Source: JAJXWB01 sp037044955 (lineage in GTDB: Bacteria > Pseudomonadota > Alphaproteobacteria > Rhizobiales > Beijerinckiaceae). Taken from it: 64,000 nt of DNA. Numbering within the stretch: the stretch's first letter is position 1; every line of letters starts with the position of its first letter. The DNA is taken from the NCBI GenBank assembly GCA_037044955.1, contig JBAOHX010000004.1, positions 186,001 to 250,000 of the forward strand, written 5' to 3'. The notes beneath the pieces were generated by a model that was not told where the DNA came from, searched no databases, and worked only from the letters and a program-made list of their open reading frames with translations. Below are positions 9,077 to 17,224 of the stretch, piece after piece. The translations under genes and the position numbers were made by a program.

Positions 9077-10384
9077 TCAGACGCCTTCCACGTCCGCGAT
9101 CTCTATGCCGAAGCCCGACAGGCCGACATAGGTCATCGGCGTGGAGGTGCGCAGCATGATCGAGCGCACGCCGAGGTCGCGCAGGATCTGCGCGCCCAGC
9201 CCCACGTCCAGCCATTGCCGCGTGCGCTTGGCCTCGGAATCGTCGTCCTGCGCGCTCACCACATTGGCCGGCACGCCGGCCGTGCCGTCGCGCAGGTAGA
9301 CGAGCACGCCGCGCCCCTCGCGCTTGAAGCGCTCGAGCGTGCGCCGCAGCGTGTCCGAGGCGCCGAAGGCGTCGCTGAGAATATCGGCGCGATGCAGGCG
9401 CGCCGGCACTTTCCTGCCGTCGCCGATCGCGCCGTGCACCAGCGCGAAATGCTGCACGGGATCGAATGGCGTCGTGTAGCAATAGAGCGTCATTTCGCCG
9501 ACGAAGGTCTTCACCTGGCGCACGGCGACGCGCTCGACCAGCTTTTCGCGCGCCTGCCGATAGGCGATGAGATCGGCGACGGAAATGCGCTTGAGATTGT
9601 GCTTCTGCGCGAAAACGTCGATCTGCCGGCCGGCCATGACGGTGCCGTCGTCGTTGGCGAGTTCGCAGATCACGCCGACCGGCGGCAGCCCCGCGAGCCG
9701 GCAGAGGTCGACGGCGGCCTCCGTATGGCCGGAGCGCATCAGCACGCCGCCCTCGCGCGCGATCAGCGGGAAGACGTGGCCCGGCCGCACGAAATCCGCC
9801 GCGCCCATATTGCCGTTGGCCAGCGCGCGCACCGTGTTGGAGCGCTGCTCCGCCGAAATGCCTGTCGTCAGCCCGTGCTTGACGTCGACCGAGACGGTGA
9901 AGGCCGTGCCGAGCGGCGCGTCGTTGGCGGCGACCATCGGCTGCAGGTGCAGGCGCCGCGCCTCGTCCAGCGGCAGCGGCGCGCAGACGATGCCGCAGCA
10001 ATTGCGGATGATGAAGGCCATCTTCTCCGGCGTGCAGAGCGAGGCGGCCATGATGAGGTCGCCCTCGTTCTCGCGGTCGTCGTCGTCGGTGACGATGACG
10101 ATCTCGCCGCGCGCCATCGCCTCGATCGCTTCGGTGACGGAGGCCGCCACGTCGCGCGCGGGAGCGGCCTCGGCCGCGTCGTTGGCCGCCATGGCCGGCG
10201 CGGGCGCGCCCAGATAATCGCCCACCAGCTTCAATTCGCGCACCTTCAGCTCGCGCTTGCCCTGCAGCAGGCGCGTCACCTGCGCGCGGTCGATGCCGAG
10301 CGCCTCGGCAAGCCCCGCCTGCGACAGGCCGGGCTTTTCCAGACCCTTCCTGATCCATTCGAGGATGTTAGATTGACCCTGCAT
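9077..10384 (-). CDS. ribB: RibBX-type 3,4-dihydroxy-2-butanone-4-phosphate synthase with N-terminal helix-turn-helix
   Basis: 435 residues from ATG 10384, with a clear CGGAGG site. Three parts: an XRE-like HTH at residues 8-50 (LSQAGLAEALGIDRAQVTRL); DHBP synthase (DDDDRENEGDLIMAA, FVRPGHVFPLIAREGGVL, RSGHTEAAVDLCRLAG), which makes the four-carbon riboflavin precursor from ribulose 5-phosphate; and a GTP cyclohydrolase II-like C-terminal domain. That last domain lacks the three zinc-binding cysteines of active RibA, so it resembles the RibX domain of RibBX proteins, described as lacking cyclohydrolase activity. The HTH extension is unusual and could bind DNA. It is divergent from the next gene by 22 bp. 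Confidence 0.9.
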   Translation of the reverse strand: MQGQSNILEWIRKGLEKPGLSQAGLAEALGIDRAQVTRLLQGKRELKVRELKLVGDYLGAPAPAMAANDAAEAAPARDVAASVTEAIEAMARGEIVIVTDDDDRENEGDLIMAASLCTPEKMAFIIRNCCGIVCAPLPLDEARRLHLQPMVAANDAPLGTAFTVSVDVKHGLTTGISAEQRSNTVRALANGNMGAADFVRPGHVFPLIAREGGVLMRSGHTEAAVDLCRLAGLPPVGVICELANDDGTVMAGRQIDVFAQKHNLKRISVADLIAYRQAREKLVERVAVRQVKTFVGEMTLYCYTTPFDPVQHFALVHGAIGDGRKVPARLHRADILSDAFGASDTLRRTLERFKREGRGVLVYLRDGTAGVPANVVSAQDDDSEAKRTRQWLDVGLGAQILRDLGVRSIMLRTSTPMTYVGLSGFGIEIADVEGV

Positions 10385-10406
10385 GCGCGCCTCCGTGAGT
10401 TGATTT

Positions 10407-11180
10407 ATGAGATTTGCGCAACACATCGTCAAGCGCGCTGTTGCGATTTTCGCCACGACGCTTCTGGGTGCGCTGGCGCAAGGCGGATTTGCGGCGGCGG
10501 CGCCCGCCTGCGCGCCGGCGAAGGTCGGGGACGCCGCCTTCATGATCTGCGCCTTCGATCCCGCCAAAATCGACATCCGGATGTTCTGGCGCGACGCCAA
10601 TGGCGACGCTTACGGTGGATTCGATCGCCTGGCCGAGGATGTCGCGAGCAAGGGCGGCCGGCTCGCCTTCGCCATGAATGCGGGCATGTATCAGCCGGAC
10701 CTCTCGCCGGTCGGGCTCTACGTCGAGAAGGGGCAGGAGCAGCATCCGCTCAACCGGCGCGCGGGGGCCGGCAATTTCGGCATGTTGCCGAACGGAGTGT
10801 TCTGGCTGCGCGGCCAGACCGCCGGCGTCACCGAGACGAGGAAATTCGTCTCCCAGAACTTTCGGCCGGATTATGCGACGCAATCGGGGCCGATGCTGGT
10901 CATCGGCGGCAAGATCCATCCGAAGATCCGCCCCGAGGGCGTGTCGGAGAAAACGCGCAACGGCGTCGGCATGTGCGAGGACGGGCTCGCGCGTTTCATC
11001 ATCGCCGATACGCCCGTCACCTTCTACGCCTTCGCCACGGTGTTCCTGTCCTTGAAATGCCCGGACGCGCTGTTTCTCGACGGCTCGATCTCCGCTCTCT
11101 ACGCGCCCGACATCAAGCGCAACGACGGCTGGAAGGCGATGGGCCCGATCGTCGGCGTGGTCGAGGGGCTGAAGAAGTAG
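10407..11180 (+). CDS. Phosphodiester glycosidase-family (NAGPA/DUF2233-like) secreted protein
   Basis: 257 residues. An N-terminal signal peptide (residues 1 to about 31, Ala-rich) precedes a domain with FAMNAGMYQPDLSPVGLYVE, NGVFWLRG, QSGPMLVIGGKIHP, NGVGMCEDG and ALFLDGSISALYAP, the pattern of the phosphodiester glycosidase (N-acetylglucosamine-1-phosphodiester alpha-N-acetylglucosaminidase) family. The Asp in FLDGS and the MNAGM loop are the conserved pocket residues. It is expected in the periplasm, acting on a sugar phosphodiester; the substrate is unknown. Its start lies back to back with ribB, so the two probably share a promoter region. Confidence 0.8.
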   Translation: MRFAQHIVKRAVAIFATTLLGALAQGGFAAAAPACAPAKVGDAAFMICAFDPAKIDIRMFWRDANGDAYGGFDRLAEDVASKGGRLAFAMNAGMYQPDLSPVGLYVEKGQEQHPLNRRAGAGNFGMLPNGVFWLRGQTAGVTETRKFVSQNFRPDYATQSGPMLVIGGKIHPKIRPEGVSEKTRNGVGMCEDGLARFIIADTPVTFYAFATVFLSLKCPDALFLDGSISALYAPDIKRNDGWKAMGPIVGVVEGLKK

Positions 11181-11194
11181 GGCGGTCGAGAGGC

Positions 11195-11301
11195 GCTAAA
11201 GCATATCCCGCAAAAGTTGCAGACTTTTGCGACAAGGATACGCGACGAAAACAAGAAGATAGAGCGCGCCGTGTGATTTGGTGAAAACGTGACGCGCTCT
11301 A
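11195..11301. repeat. Rhizobial-type dispersed repeat with two hairpins between convergent genes
   Basis: Two 9-bp perfect inverted repeats in series: CGCAAAAGT (11209-11217) / ACTTTTGCG (11223-11231), and TAGAGCGCG (11270-11278) / CGCGCTCTA (11293-11301). The second arm contains the stop codon of the MarR gene. The motif AAAGCATATCCCGCAAAAGT with a downstream GAAAACAAGA resembles repeats common in Hyphomicrobiales genomes (recalled, not searched). It probably terminates both convergent transcripts. Confidence 0.6.
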
Positions 11302-11871
11302 TGCGTCGTCCGGATTCGACAATTCGTCCCTCACCAGCGGCAGGTTCTCGTGCATCCGCGCCAGCAGGCGCACGGCCGCCGCGCGCTCGGCGTCGGAAAA
11401 TCCCGTCAGCAATTGCTCCTCGCGCGCGCGGGCGACAACGGCGATGCGGTCGTGCAATTCGATGCCGGCGTGCGTCAGCGCGATGAACTGGCGCCGGTTG
11501 TTGTTGTCGCGATAGCGCGTCTCGGCCAGTCCCTTGTCGAGCAGGAACCGCACGCTGCGGCTGACGCCAGCCTTGTCGAGGCCGATCACCTCGCAGATGC
11601 GGCCAGCCGTGATCCACGGCTCGACGCCGAGCAGCGCCATGATCCGCCATTCGACGATGCCTATGCCGAAGCGCCGGCGATAGATCAGCGAGGCGCTGCT
11701 CGACAGCTTGTTGGCGATCCATGTGAGGAAGGCCGGAACATAATTCTCGAGATCGAGCGCGTTCGGCGACGAACGCGCATCCGCGGCTACCTCGAGCGCG
11801 GCCGGCTTCTCACGCCGTCCGCTTTCCCTGCGTTTCGCTCCATCGCCTTTGGCAGCGGCCGCCTTGCCCAT
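11299..11871 (-). CDS. MarR-family transcriptional regulator (module 2)
   Basis: 190 residues, with a basic low-complexity N-terminal tail (about 35 residues) ahead of the MarR winged-helix domain: FGIGIVEWRIMALLGVEPW, GRICEVIGLDKAGVSRSVRF (recognition helix), RYRDNNNRRQFIALTHAG (wing). It begins 7 bp after the stop of the CYP199A-like gene, so it is the last gene of a binding protein-P450-MarR operon and probably autoregulates it in response to an aromatic acid. The dyad at 14443-14472 is the best candidate operator. Confidence 0.88.
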   Translation of the reverse strand: MGKAAAAKGDGAKRRESGRREKPAALEVAADARSSPNALDLENYVPAFLTWIANKLSSSASLIYRRRFGIGIVEWRIMALLGVEPWITAGRICEVIGLDKAGVSRSVRFLLDKGLAETRYRDNNNRRQFIALTHAGIELHDRIAVVARAREEQLLTGFSDAERAAAVRLLARMHENLPLVRDELSNPDDA

Positions 11872-11878
11872 CCAAACC

Positions 11879-13087
11879 TCATGCCCGTGTCACGCGCGCC
11901 GGCAGCGAGGCGAATGCGCGCAGGACGTTATTATACTGGCGTTTGGGCGCGCCAGCGAGTTCGATCGTCGCGACCTTGCGCGCAAAGGCGCCGAACACCG
12001 CCTCGCCCTCGAGCCGCGCGATCGGCTGGCCGACGCAGCCGTGGATGCCCGTGCCGAAGCCCATATGGCCGACGACGCGCCGCTCGATGTCGAATTCGTC
12101 GGCGCGCTCCCAGCGGCGCGGATCGCGATTGGCCGATTGCATGAAGGCGCAGATCTTCTCGTTGGCGCCGATCGTCACGCCGCCGACGTCGGTCTCCTGC
12201 GTCGTGGTGCGGAAGAAGGCCTGCGCGGGCCCCTCGTAGCGCAGGCTCTCCTCGAAGGCGTTGCGCGCCAGCTCCGGTTTTTCGCGCAGCTTGCGCCATT
12301 GCTCCGGATGCGTGGCGAGGCACCACAGGAGATTGCCGAAAGCATTGACCGTCGTGTCGACGCCGGCCGACAGGAAGGAGCGCACGAGCATTCCAGCTTC
12401 GTCTTCCTTCAACTCGCCCGTGTCGACGGCGGCGTAGATCATCGCGCCGAGCCCGTCCTTGCTCAGCGCCTCGCGCGCGCAATTGGCCATGATCCAGCCG
12501 CGCACGGCGTCGGCGTTGGCCATGGCGGCTTCCGTGAATTCGTTGCGCGGGCCGAACGAGTTGAACACCATGCTGCCGTAAGGCAGCAGGTTCTCGCGCC
12601 CCTTGGCGGGCAATCCGACCGCATCGGGAAAAACCTTGGTCGGATAATGTTCGGCGAAATCCGTGATGCCGTCGAATTCGCCCATGTCGAGGATGCGATC
12701 GACGAGGATTTCGGCCTCGCGCTCGAACTGTTCGCGCAACTTTTTCACGATGCCCGGCGTCATCGTGCGCGCGAGCACGGTGCGCGTGCGCGTGTGCAGC
12801 GGCGGATCGGCTTCGAGCACGATGCTCGGCGGCCGCCACGGCTTCTCCTTGTTGAAATTCGTCAGGCCGACGCCGGCGGCGGACGAGAAAATCTGCCATT
12901 CGCTGAGCACGCGCTGCACGTCGGCGTGGCGCGCCACGACGTAGCATTCGTATTGCGGCGACCACAGGATCGGCCCCGCCTCGCGCATCGCCTCGAAATG
13001 CGGATAGGGATCGTCCATGAAATCCCGCGCGAACGGGTCGATCGTCAGGACCGGCGCGGAGGCTCTGATCTGCGCAATGGCGTTCAT
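11879..13087 (-). CDS. Cytochrome P450, CYP199A-like (module 2)
   Basis: 402 residues from ATG 13087. Landmarks: AGVDTT I-helix motif (241-246), E280-S-L-R283, and heme loop GFGTGIHGCVGQPIARLE with axial Cys 351. Several stretches match my memory of CYP199A2/A4 from Rhodopseudomonas closely: GVGLTNFNKEKPWRPPS, VFNSFGPRNE, FEESLRYEGPAQAFFRTTT, SANRDPRRW. CYP199A enzymes oxidise para-substituted benzoates, for example O-demethylating 4-methoxybenzoate. The binding protein 11 bp upstream and the MarR regulator 7 bp downstream fit an aromatic-acid uptake and oxidation operon. The substrate is inferred from family only. Confidence 0.93.
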   Translation of the reverse strand: MNAIAQIRASAPVLTIDPFARDFMDDPYPHFEAMREAGPILWSPQYECYVVARHADVQRVLSEWQIFSSAAGVGLTNFNKEKPWRPPSIVLEADPPLHTRTRTVLARTMTPGIVKKLREQFEREAEILVDRILDMGEFDGITDFAEHYPTKVFPDAVGLPAKGRENLLPYGSMVFNSFGPRNEFTEAAMANADAVRGWIMANCAREALSKDGLGAMIYAAVDTGELKEDEAGMLVRSFLSAGVDTTVNAFGNLLWCLATHPEQWRKLREKPELARNAFEESLRYEGPAQAFFRTTTQETDVGGVTIGANEKICAFMQSANRDPRRWERADEFDIERRVVGHMGFGTGIHGCVGQPIARLEGEAVFGAFARKVATIELAGAPKRQYNNVLRAFASLPARVTRA

Positions 13088-13098
13088 CGTCGCCTCCC

Positions 13099-14310
13099 TT
13101 ACTTCGCCAGCGCGCAGCCGCCCTCGGCCATCGGCCGGAAGGCCTGTTCGCCGGGGATCGTCTTGACGAGCTTGTAATAGTCGTAAGGATACTTGCTCTC
13201 TTCCGGCGTCTTCACCTGGAAGAGATGCATCGCGTGCACCGCGCGGCCGTCGGCGCGCACGCTCATGTCGCCGAACAGCGGATCCTTGAACGGCGCCTTC
13301 TTCATCTGCGGCACGACGTCTTTCGCATTGTCGCTGCCGGTGGCCGCGACCGCCTTCAGATAGGCGAGCGTGGAGGAATAGACGCCGGCCTGGTTGGCGC
13401 TCGGCATCTTGCCGCCCATGCGCGCCGCGAACTTCTTCGCAAAGGCGCGCGTCTCGTCGTTCATGTCCCAGTAGAAGGCTTCCGTCAGCAGCAGGCCCTG
13501 GCCGGTCTTCAGGCCCATCGCGTGCACGTCGTTGACGAACATCAGGAAGGCGACGAGCGACTGACCTTGCCCGCGCATGTTGAATTCGGCCGCCTGCTTC
13601 ATCGCGTTCGCCGTGTCGGGGCCCGCGTTGGCGAGGCCGACGACCTTGGCCTTCGAGGCCTGCGCCTGCAGCAGGAAGGACGAGAAGTCGGAAGCGCCGA
13701 GCGGGTGCTTGCTCGAACCCAGAACCTTGCCGCCCTTCGACTGGATATAGGCGGTGGCGTCGGCCTCGATGGAATTGCCGAGCGCGTAATTGACCGTCAC
13801 GAAATACCAGCTGTCGCCGCCGCGCTCGAGCATGGCGCCGGAAGTCGAATGCGAGATCGCCCAGGCGTCGGTCACCCATTGCACGAGGTTGGGCGAACAG
13901 GCCTTGCCGGTGAGATCGGACGAGGCGGTGCTCGACGCCAGCATGGTCATCGGCGTGTCGCGCACGATCGTGTTCACGGCGAGCGCGACGCCGGAATTCG
14001 GCAGGTCGACGATGGCGTCGACCTTCTCGACGTCGAGCCAGCGGCGCACGATCGACGCGCCGACGTCAGGCTTGTTCTGGTGGTCGCCCGAGACGATCTC
14101 GACCTTGATGTTCTTGCCGCCGCCCGCGAAATCCTCGGCCGCCATCTTCGCGGCTTCGATCGAGCCGGGGCCGTTGTAGTCCTGGAACACGCCCGAGGTG
14201 TCGTTGAGGACGCCGATGCGCACCACGCCGTCGGAAATCTCCGCCGCCGCCGGCGCGGTCGCCAGACCGATGCAGGCCAGTGCGGCAAAACCCGTCGTGT
14301 GCCTCTTCAT
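13099..14310 (-). CDS. ABC transporter substrate-binding protein, aromatic/branched-chain type (module 2)
   Basis: 403 residues from ATG 14310, with a strong AGGAGG site. A signal peptide ends after APAAAE. The mature protein is a Peripla_BP_6 binding protein: VVRIGVLNDTSGVFQDYNGP, VSGDHQNKPDVGASIVRRW, TMLASSTASSDLTGKACS, FVTVNYALGNSIEADA. The DHQNKPDVG segment is typical of the subgroup that accompanies aromatic-acid catabolic genes. First gene of the binding protein-P450-MarR operon, with an 11-bp gap to the P450. It differs clearly from the module 1 protein, so the modules are not a recent duplication. Confidence 0.9.
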   Translation of the reverse strand: MKRHTTGFAALACIGLATAPAAAEISDGVVRIGVLNDTSGVFQDYNGPGSIEAAKMAAEDFAGGGKNIKVEIVSGDHQNKPDVGASIVRRWLDVEKVDAIVDLPNSGVALAVNTIVRDTPMTMLASSTASSDLTGKACSPNLVQWVTDAWAISHSTSGAMLERGGDSWYFVTVNYALGNSIEADATAYIQSKGGKVLGSSKHPLGASDFSSFLLQAQASKAKVVGLANAGPDTANAMKQAAEFNMRGQGQSLVAFLMFVNDVHAMGLKTGQGLLLTEAFYWDMNDETRAFAKKFAARMGGKMPSANQAGVYSSTLAYLKAVAATGSDNAKDVVPQMKKAPFKDPLFGDMSVRADGRAVHAMHLFQVKTPEESKYPYDYYKLVKTIPGEQAFRPMAEGGCALAK

Positions 14311-14442
14311 GCGCTCCTCCTGTGCGATCCCGGCGCGCAGGCGCGCTGTGTCGCCGCGCGCTGCCGGACCGGTGTCTTGTCGAGCCGGCTGCGCCGGATG
14401 CGTTTCCTCGAACGCCGGGCTCTTCGTCCCGGTCGGCCTGGA

Positions 14443-14472
14443 TGTTGTCACCACAATATTGCGATGTCAACA
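14443..14472. promoter_or_regulatory. 30-bp dyad, candidate MarR operator for the P450 module 2 operon
   Basis: TGTTGTCA (14443-14450) and TGTCAACA (14465-14472) are inverted arms, concentric with a perfect central palindrome CAATATTG (14454-14461). By hand, 12 of 15 symmetric pairs match. It lies about 130 bp upstream of the first gene of the operon encoding a MarR regulator, and its size fits such dimers. The regulator-site pairing is an inference. Confidence 0.5.
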
Positions 14473-14507
14473 AGAACGATTTCTGACGAGCAGACGCCCG
14501 TTGCGGC

Positions 14508-14538
14508 TTGCAGACAAAATCCGGGGTCTTGTCTGCAA
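14508..14538. promoter_or_regulatory. Perfect 10-bp inverted repeat downstream of aroC
   Basis: TTGCAGACAA (14508-14517) and TTGTCTGCAA (14529-14538) around an 11-base spacer, 21 bases past the aroC stop codon. No T-run follows on the minus strand, so it may be a 3'-end hairpin or a second operator for the neighbouring binding-protein operon. Confidence 0.4.
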
Positions 14539-14559
14539 ATCGGCGAAAGGAAAGCGTTC

Positions 14560-15649
14560 TCAGCCCACCTGGCCGCGATGGCGCAGGAACTGGTCGGCGA
14601 GCACGCAGGCGACCATGGCTTCGCCGACCGGCACGGCGCGAATGCCGACGCAGGGGTCGTGGCGCCCCTTGGTCAGGATTTCCGCCTCGTGGCCGTCGCG
14701 GTCGATCGTGCGGCGCGGGGTGAGGATCGAGGAAGTCGGCTTGACGGCGAAGCGCGCGACGATCGGCTGGCCAGTCGACAGGCCGCCCAGAATGCCGCCG
14801 GCGTTGTTGGACAGGAACAGCGGCTTGCCGTCGTTGCCCATGCGCATCTCGTCGGCGTTCTCCTCGCCGGTGAGTTCGGCCGAGGCGAAGCCCGCGCCGA
14901 TCTCCACGCCCTTGACCGCGTTGATCGTCATCAGCGCGCCGGCGATTTCGGAATCGAGCTTCGCGTAGATCGGCGCGCCCCAGCCGGCTGGAACGCCCTC
15001 GGCGACGATTTCGATGACGGCGCCGATGGAGGAGCCCGCCTTGCGGATGCCGTCCAGATATTTCTCCCATTCCTGCGCGGCGACCGGATCGGGGCAGAAG
15101 AACGGATTGCGCGAGACCTCGTCCCAGTCCCAGCGGCTGCGATCGATCTTGTGCGGGCCGACCTGCACCAGCGCGCCGCGAATGGTCACGCCCGCCACGA
15201 CCTTGCGCGCGATGGCGCCGGCGGCGACGCGCGCCGCCGTTTCGCGCGCCGACGAGCGCCCGCCGCCGCGATAATCGCGAATGCCGTATTTCGCCTCGTA
15301 GGTGAAATCGGCATGGCCCGGGCGGAACTTGTCCTTGATGTCGGAATAATCCTTCGAGCGCTGGTCGACGTTCTTGATCAGCAGCGCGATCGGCGTTCCC
15401 GTCGTCACCTGGCGCCCGCTCGCCTCGTCGACGAACACGCCCGACAGGATTTCCACCGCGTCCGGCTCCTGCCTTTGCGTGGTGAAGCGCGACTGGCCCG
15501 GGCCGCCTCTTGTCGAGAAAGGCCTGGATCTCGGCCGCCTCCAGCGGGATCATCGGCGGGCAGCCGTCGACCACGCAGCCCAGCGCCGGCCCGTGGCTTT
15601 CGCCGAAGGTCGTGACGCGGAAGAGGTGGCCGTAGCTGTTGTGCGACAT
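14560..15649 (-). CDS. aroC: Chorismate synthase (frameshifted as read)
   Basis: From ATG 15649, MSHNSYGHLFRVTTFGESHG and PLEAAEIQAFLDKRRPG are the AroC N-terminus. The frame breaks at about 15495, where an extra base separates RRPG from QSRFTTQRQEPDAVEIL. The rest continues normally to 14560, including the signature GGGRSSARETAARVAAGAIA and RAVPVGEAMVACVLAD. Repaired length is 362 residues, normal for the family. The enzyme makes chorismate from EPSP with reduced FMN, the last common step to aromatic amino acids and folate. A real knockout would usually cause aromatic auxotrophy, so the extra C in GGGCCAG is most likely a sequencing error. Confidence 0.93.
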
Positions 15650-15776
15650 GTTAGCCCTTGCGTCGCGCCGTGCGCGACATGGGACGCTTGTGTCGCGCTT
15701 TGCCCGCCCCGTCAAATCGGCCGTGGCCGGCGCGTGAACGGGCGCTAGCTAAGGCGGAAGATCGCCGGAGAACTCG

Positions 15777-16898
15777 ATGCGCAATCTCTTGCTTGCTGTC
15801 TGCGCCGCGCTCGGCCTGTCCGGGCAGGGCGTTTTCGCGCGCGATGCGACGCCCGAGCCGCAGCTCCTCGAGAACATCAAAAAGATCAAGCTGCCGCCGG
15901 GTTTTGCGATCAGCGTCTACGCTTCCGGCCTGCCCGAAGCGCGCCAGATGGCCTGGGGCGAGAAGGGCGTGCTGTTCGTCGGCTCCTTCGACGCGGGCGC
16001 GGTCTATGCGGTGACGGCGCGCGACGGCAGGCGCGTCGTCAAGACCATCCTGACCGGGCTTGCCATGCCGACAGGCCTCGCCTTCCGCGACGGCGCGCTC
16101 TACGTCGCGGCGGTCAACCGCATCCTGCGCTACGACGGCGCGGAGGAAAATCTCGACCGCATGCCGCAGCCGAAGGTCGTCTACGACGATCTGCCGTCGA
16201 GCCGGCATCACGGCTGGAAATATCTGGCCTTCGACAAGCAGGGCCGCCTGACCTTCGGCGTCGGCGCGCCCTGCAACATCTGCGATCCGCCGAAAGGGAC
16301 GGCGGAAGTGCGCCGCCTCGACCTTGCGACGGGCAAGGCGGAAACGATTGCGCGCGGCGTGCGCAACACGGTCGGCGGCGATTTCGATCCGCGCTCCGGC
16401 CGCTTCTGGTTTTCCGAGAACGCCCGCGACTGGATGGGCGACGACATGCCGGCCGACAAGCTCAACATGGTCGCGAAGGAAGGCGCGGACTACGGCTTTC
16501 CCTTCTGCCACCAGGGCGACACGCCCGATCCGAAATTCGCGGGCGACCGGAAGTGCAGCGAATTCACGCCGCCCGTCGCCAATATCGGCGCGCATGTCGC
16601 GCCGCTCGGCATGAAATTCTACACCGGCGCGCAATTCCCGGGCGAGTACCGCAATTCCATCCTCATCGCCGAGCACGGCTCGTGGAATCGCAGCGTCTAC
16701 AGCGGCGGCCGCATCGTGCGGATCGTGGCGACGGCGGACGGCAAGTTCGAGAAGGAGGAGGTCTTCGCCTCGGGCTTCCTGCAGGGCGCGCGCAGCTACA
16801 TCGGGCGTCCCGTCGACATCCTGCAGGACAAGGACGGCGCGGTCCTCGTCTCCGACGATTACGCCGGCGCGATCTATCGCATCAGCTACGGCAAGTAG
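15777..16898 (+). CDS. PQQ-dependent sugar/sorbosone dehydrogenase-like secreted protein
   Basis: 373 residues with a signal peptide (to about residue 22, GVFA). The body is a six-bladed beta-propeller of the soluble glucose/L-sorbosone dehydrogenase family: LPPGFAISVYASGLPEARQM, GLAMPTGLAFRDGALYVAAV, HHGWKYLAFDKQGRLTFGVG, RNTVGGDFDPRSGRFWFSEN, APLGMKFYTGAQFPGEYR and AEHGSWNRS. Such proteins oxidise sugars in the periplasm with PQQ, although many relatives are unproven. The ATG at 15777 has CGGAG upstream. It is divergent from aroC. Confidence 0.82.
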   Translation: MRNLLLAVCAALGLSGQGVFARDATPEPQLLENIKKIKLPPGFAISVYASGLPEARQMAWGEKGVLFVGSFDAGAVYAVTARDGRRVVKTILTGLAMPTGLAFRDGALYVAAVNRILRYDGAEENLDRMPQPKVVYDDLPSSRHHGWKYLAFDKQGRLTFGVGAPCNICDPPKGTAEVRRLDLATGKAETIARGVRNTVGGDFDPRSGRFWFSENARDWMGDDMPADKLNMVAKEGADYGFPFCHQGDTPDPKFAGDRKCSEFTPPVANIGAHVAPLGMKFYTGAQFPGEYRNSILIAEHGSWNRSVYSGGRIVRIVATADGKFEKEEVFASGFLQGARSYIGRPVDILQDKDGAVLVSDDYAGAIYRISYGK

Positions 16899-17224
16899 GG
16901 AAGAGGCGCCGAGGCGCGCCTGTCATGCCCGCGCAGGCGGGCATCCAGACGGCAACCTTTGGCGCGTTTCTCTGTATCGGGCCGAAAATTCAAGACTCCT
17001 CACCCTGACGAGGCCCGGAGGGCCGTCTCGAAGGGTGGCAATGGCGGAAATCGCTGTTTTTGCCATCCTTCGAGACGCGCCACCCACGTCGGGCTCGCCC
17101 GACTTGGGCATTTCATGTCGATCTCGGGCAAGCCCGAGATCGATGCCGCTCCTCAGGATGAGGACTCGAGTTTTCGGCCAAGCTCTCTGGATCCCCGCTT
17201 TCGCGGGGATGACGAGGCGGCTTC
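16899..17224. repeat. Gene-free gap filled by three palindromic repeats
   Basis: No gene is visible. It contains TCATGCCCGCGCAGGCGGGCAT (split here as TCATGCCCGC plus GCAGGCGGGCAT) at 16922-16943, a unit of about 164 bp at 17000-17163 and CATCCCCGC-type hairpin ATCCCCGCTTTCGCGGGGAT at 17191-17210. The 17000-17163 unit has GTCTCGAAGGGTGG, CCATCCTTCGAGACG, GATCTCGGGC/GCCCGAGATC and CTCCTCAGGATGAGG; the same unit is inserted in imuB at 34121-34276. The region separates convergent genes. Confidence 0.85.

Noticed and set aside
8864..11284. A very long open frame (about 800 codons) on the plus strand across the P450/ribB region
   Set aside because: It lies antisense to clearly conserved genes and its translation is Arg/Ala-rich without any motif; long antisense frames are expected at this G+C content.
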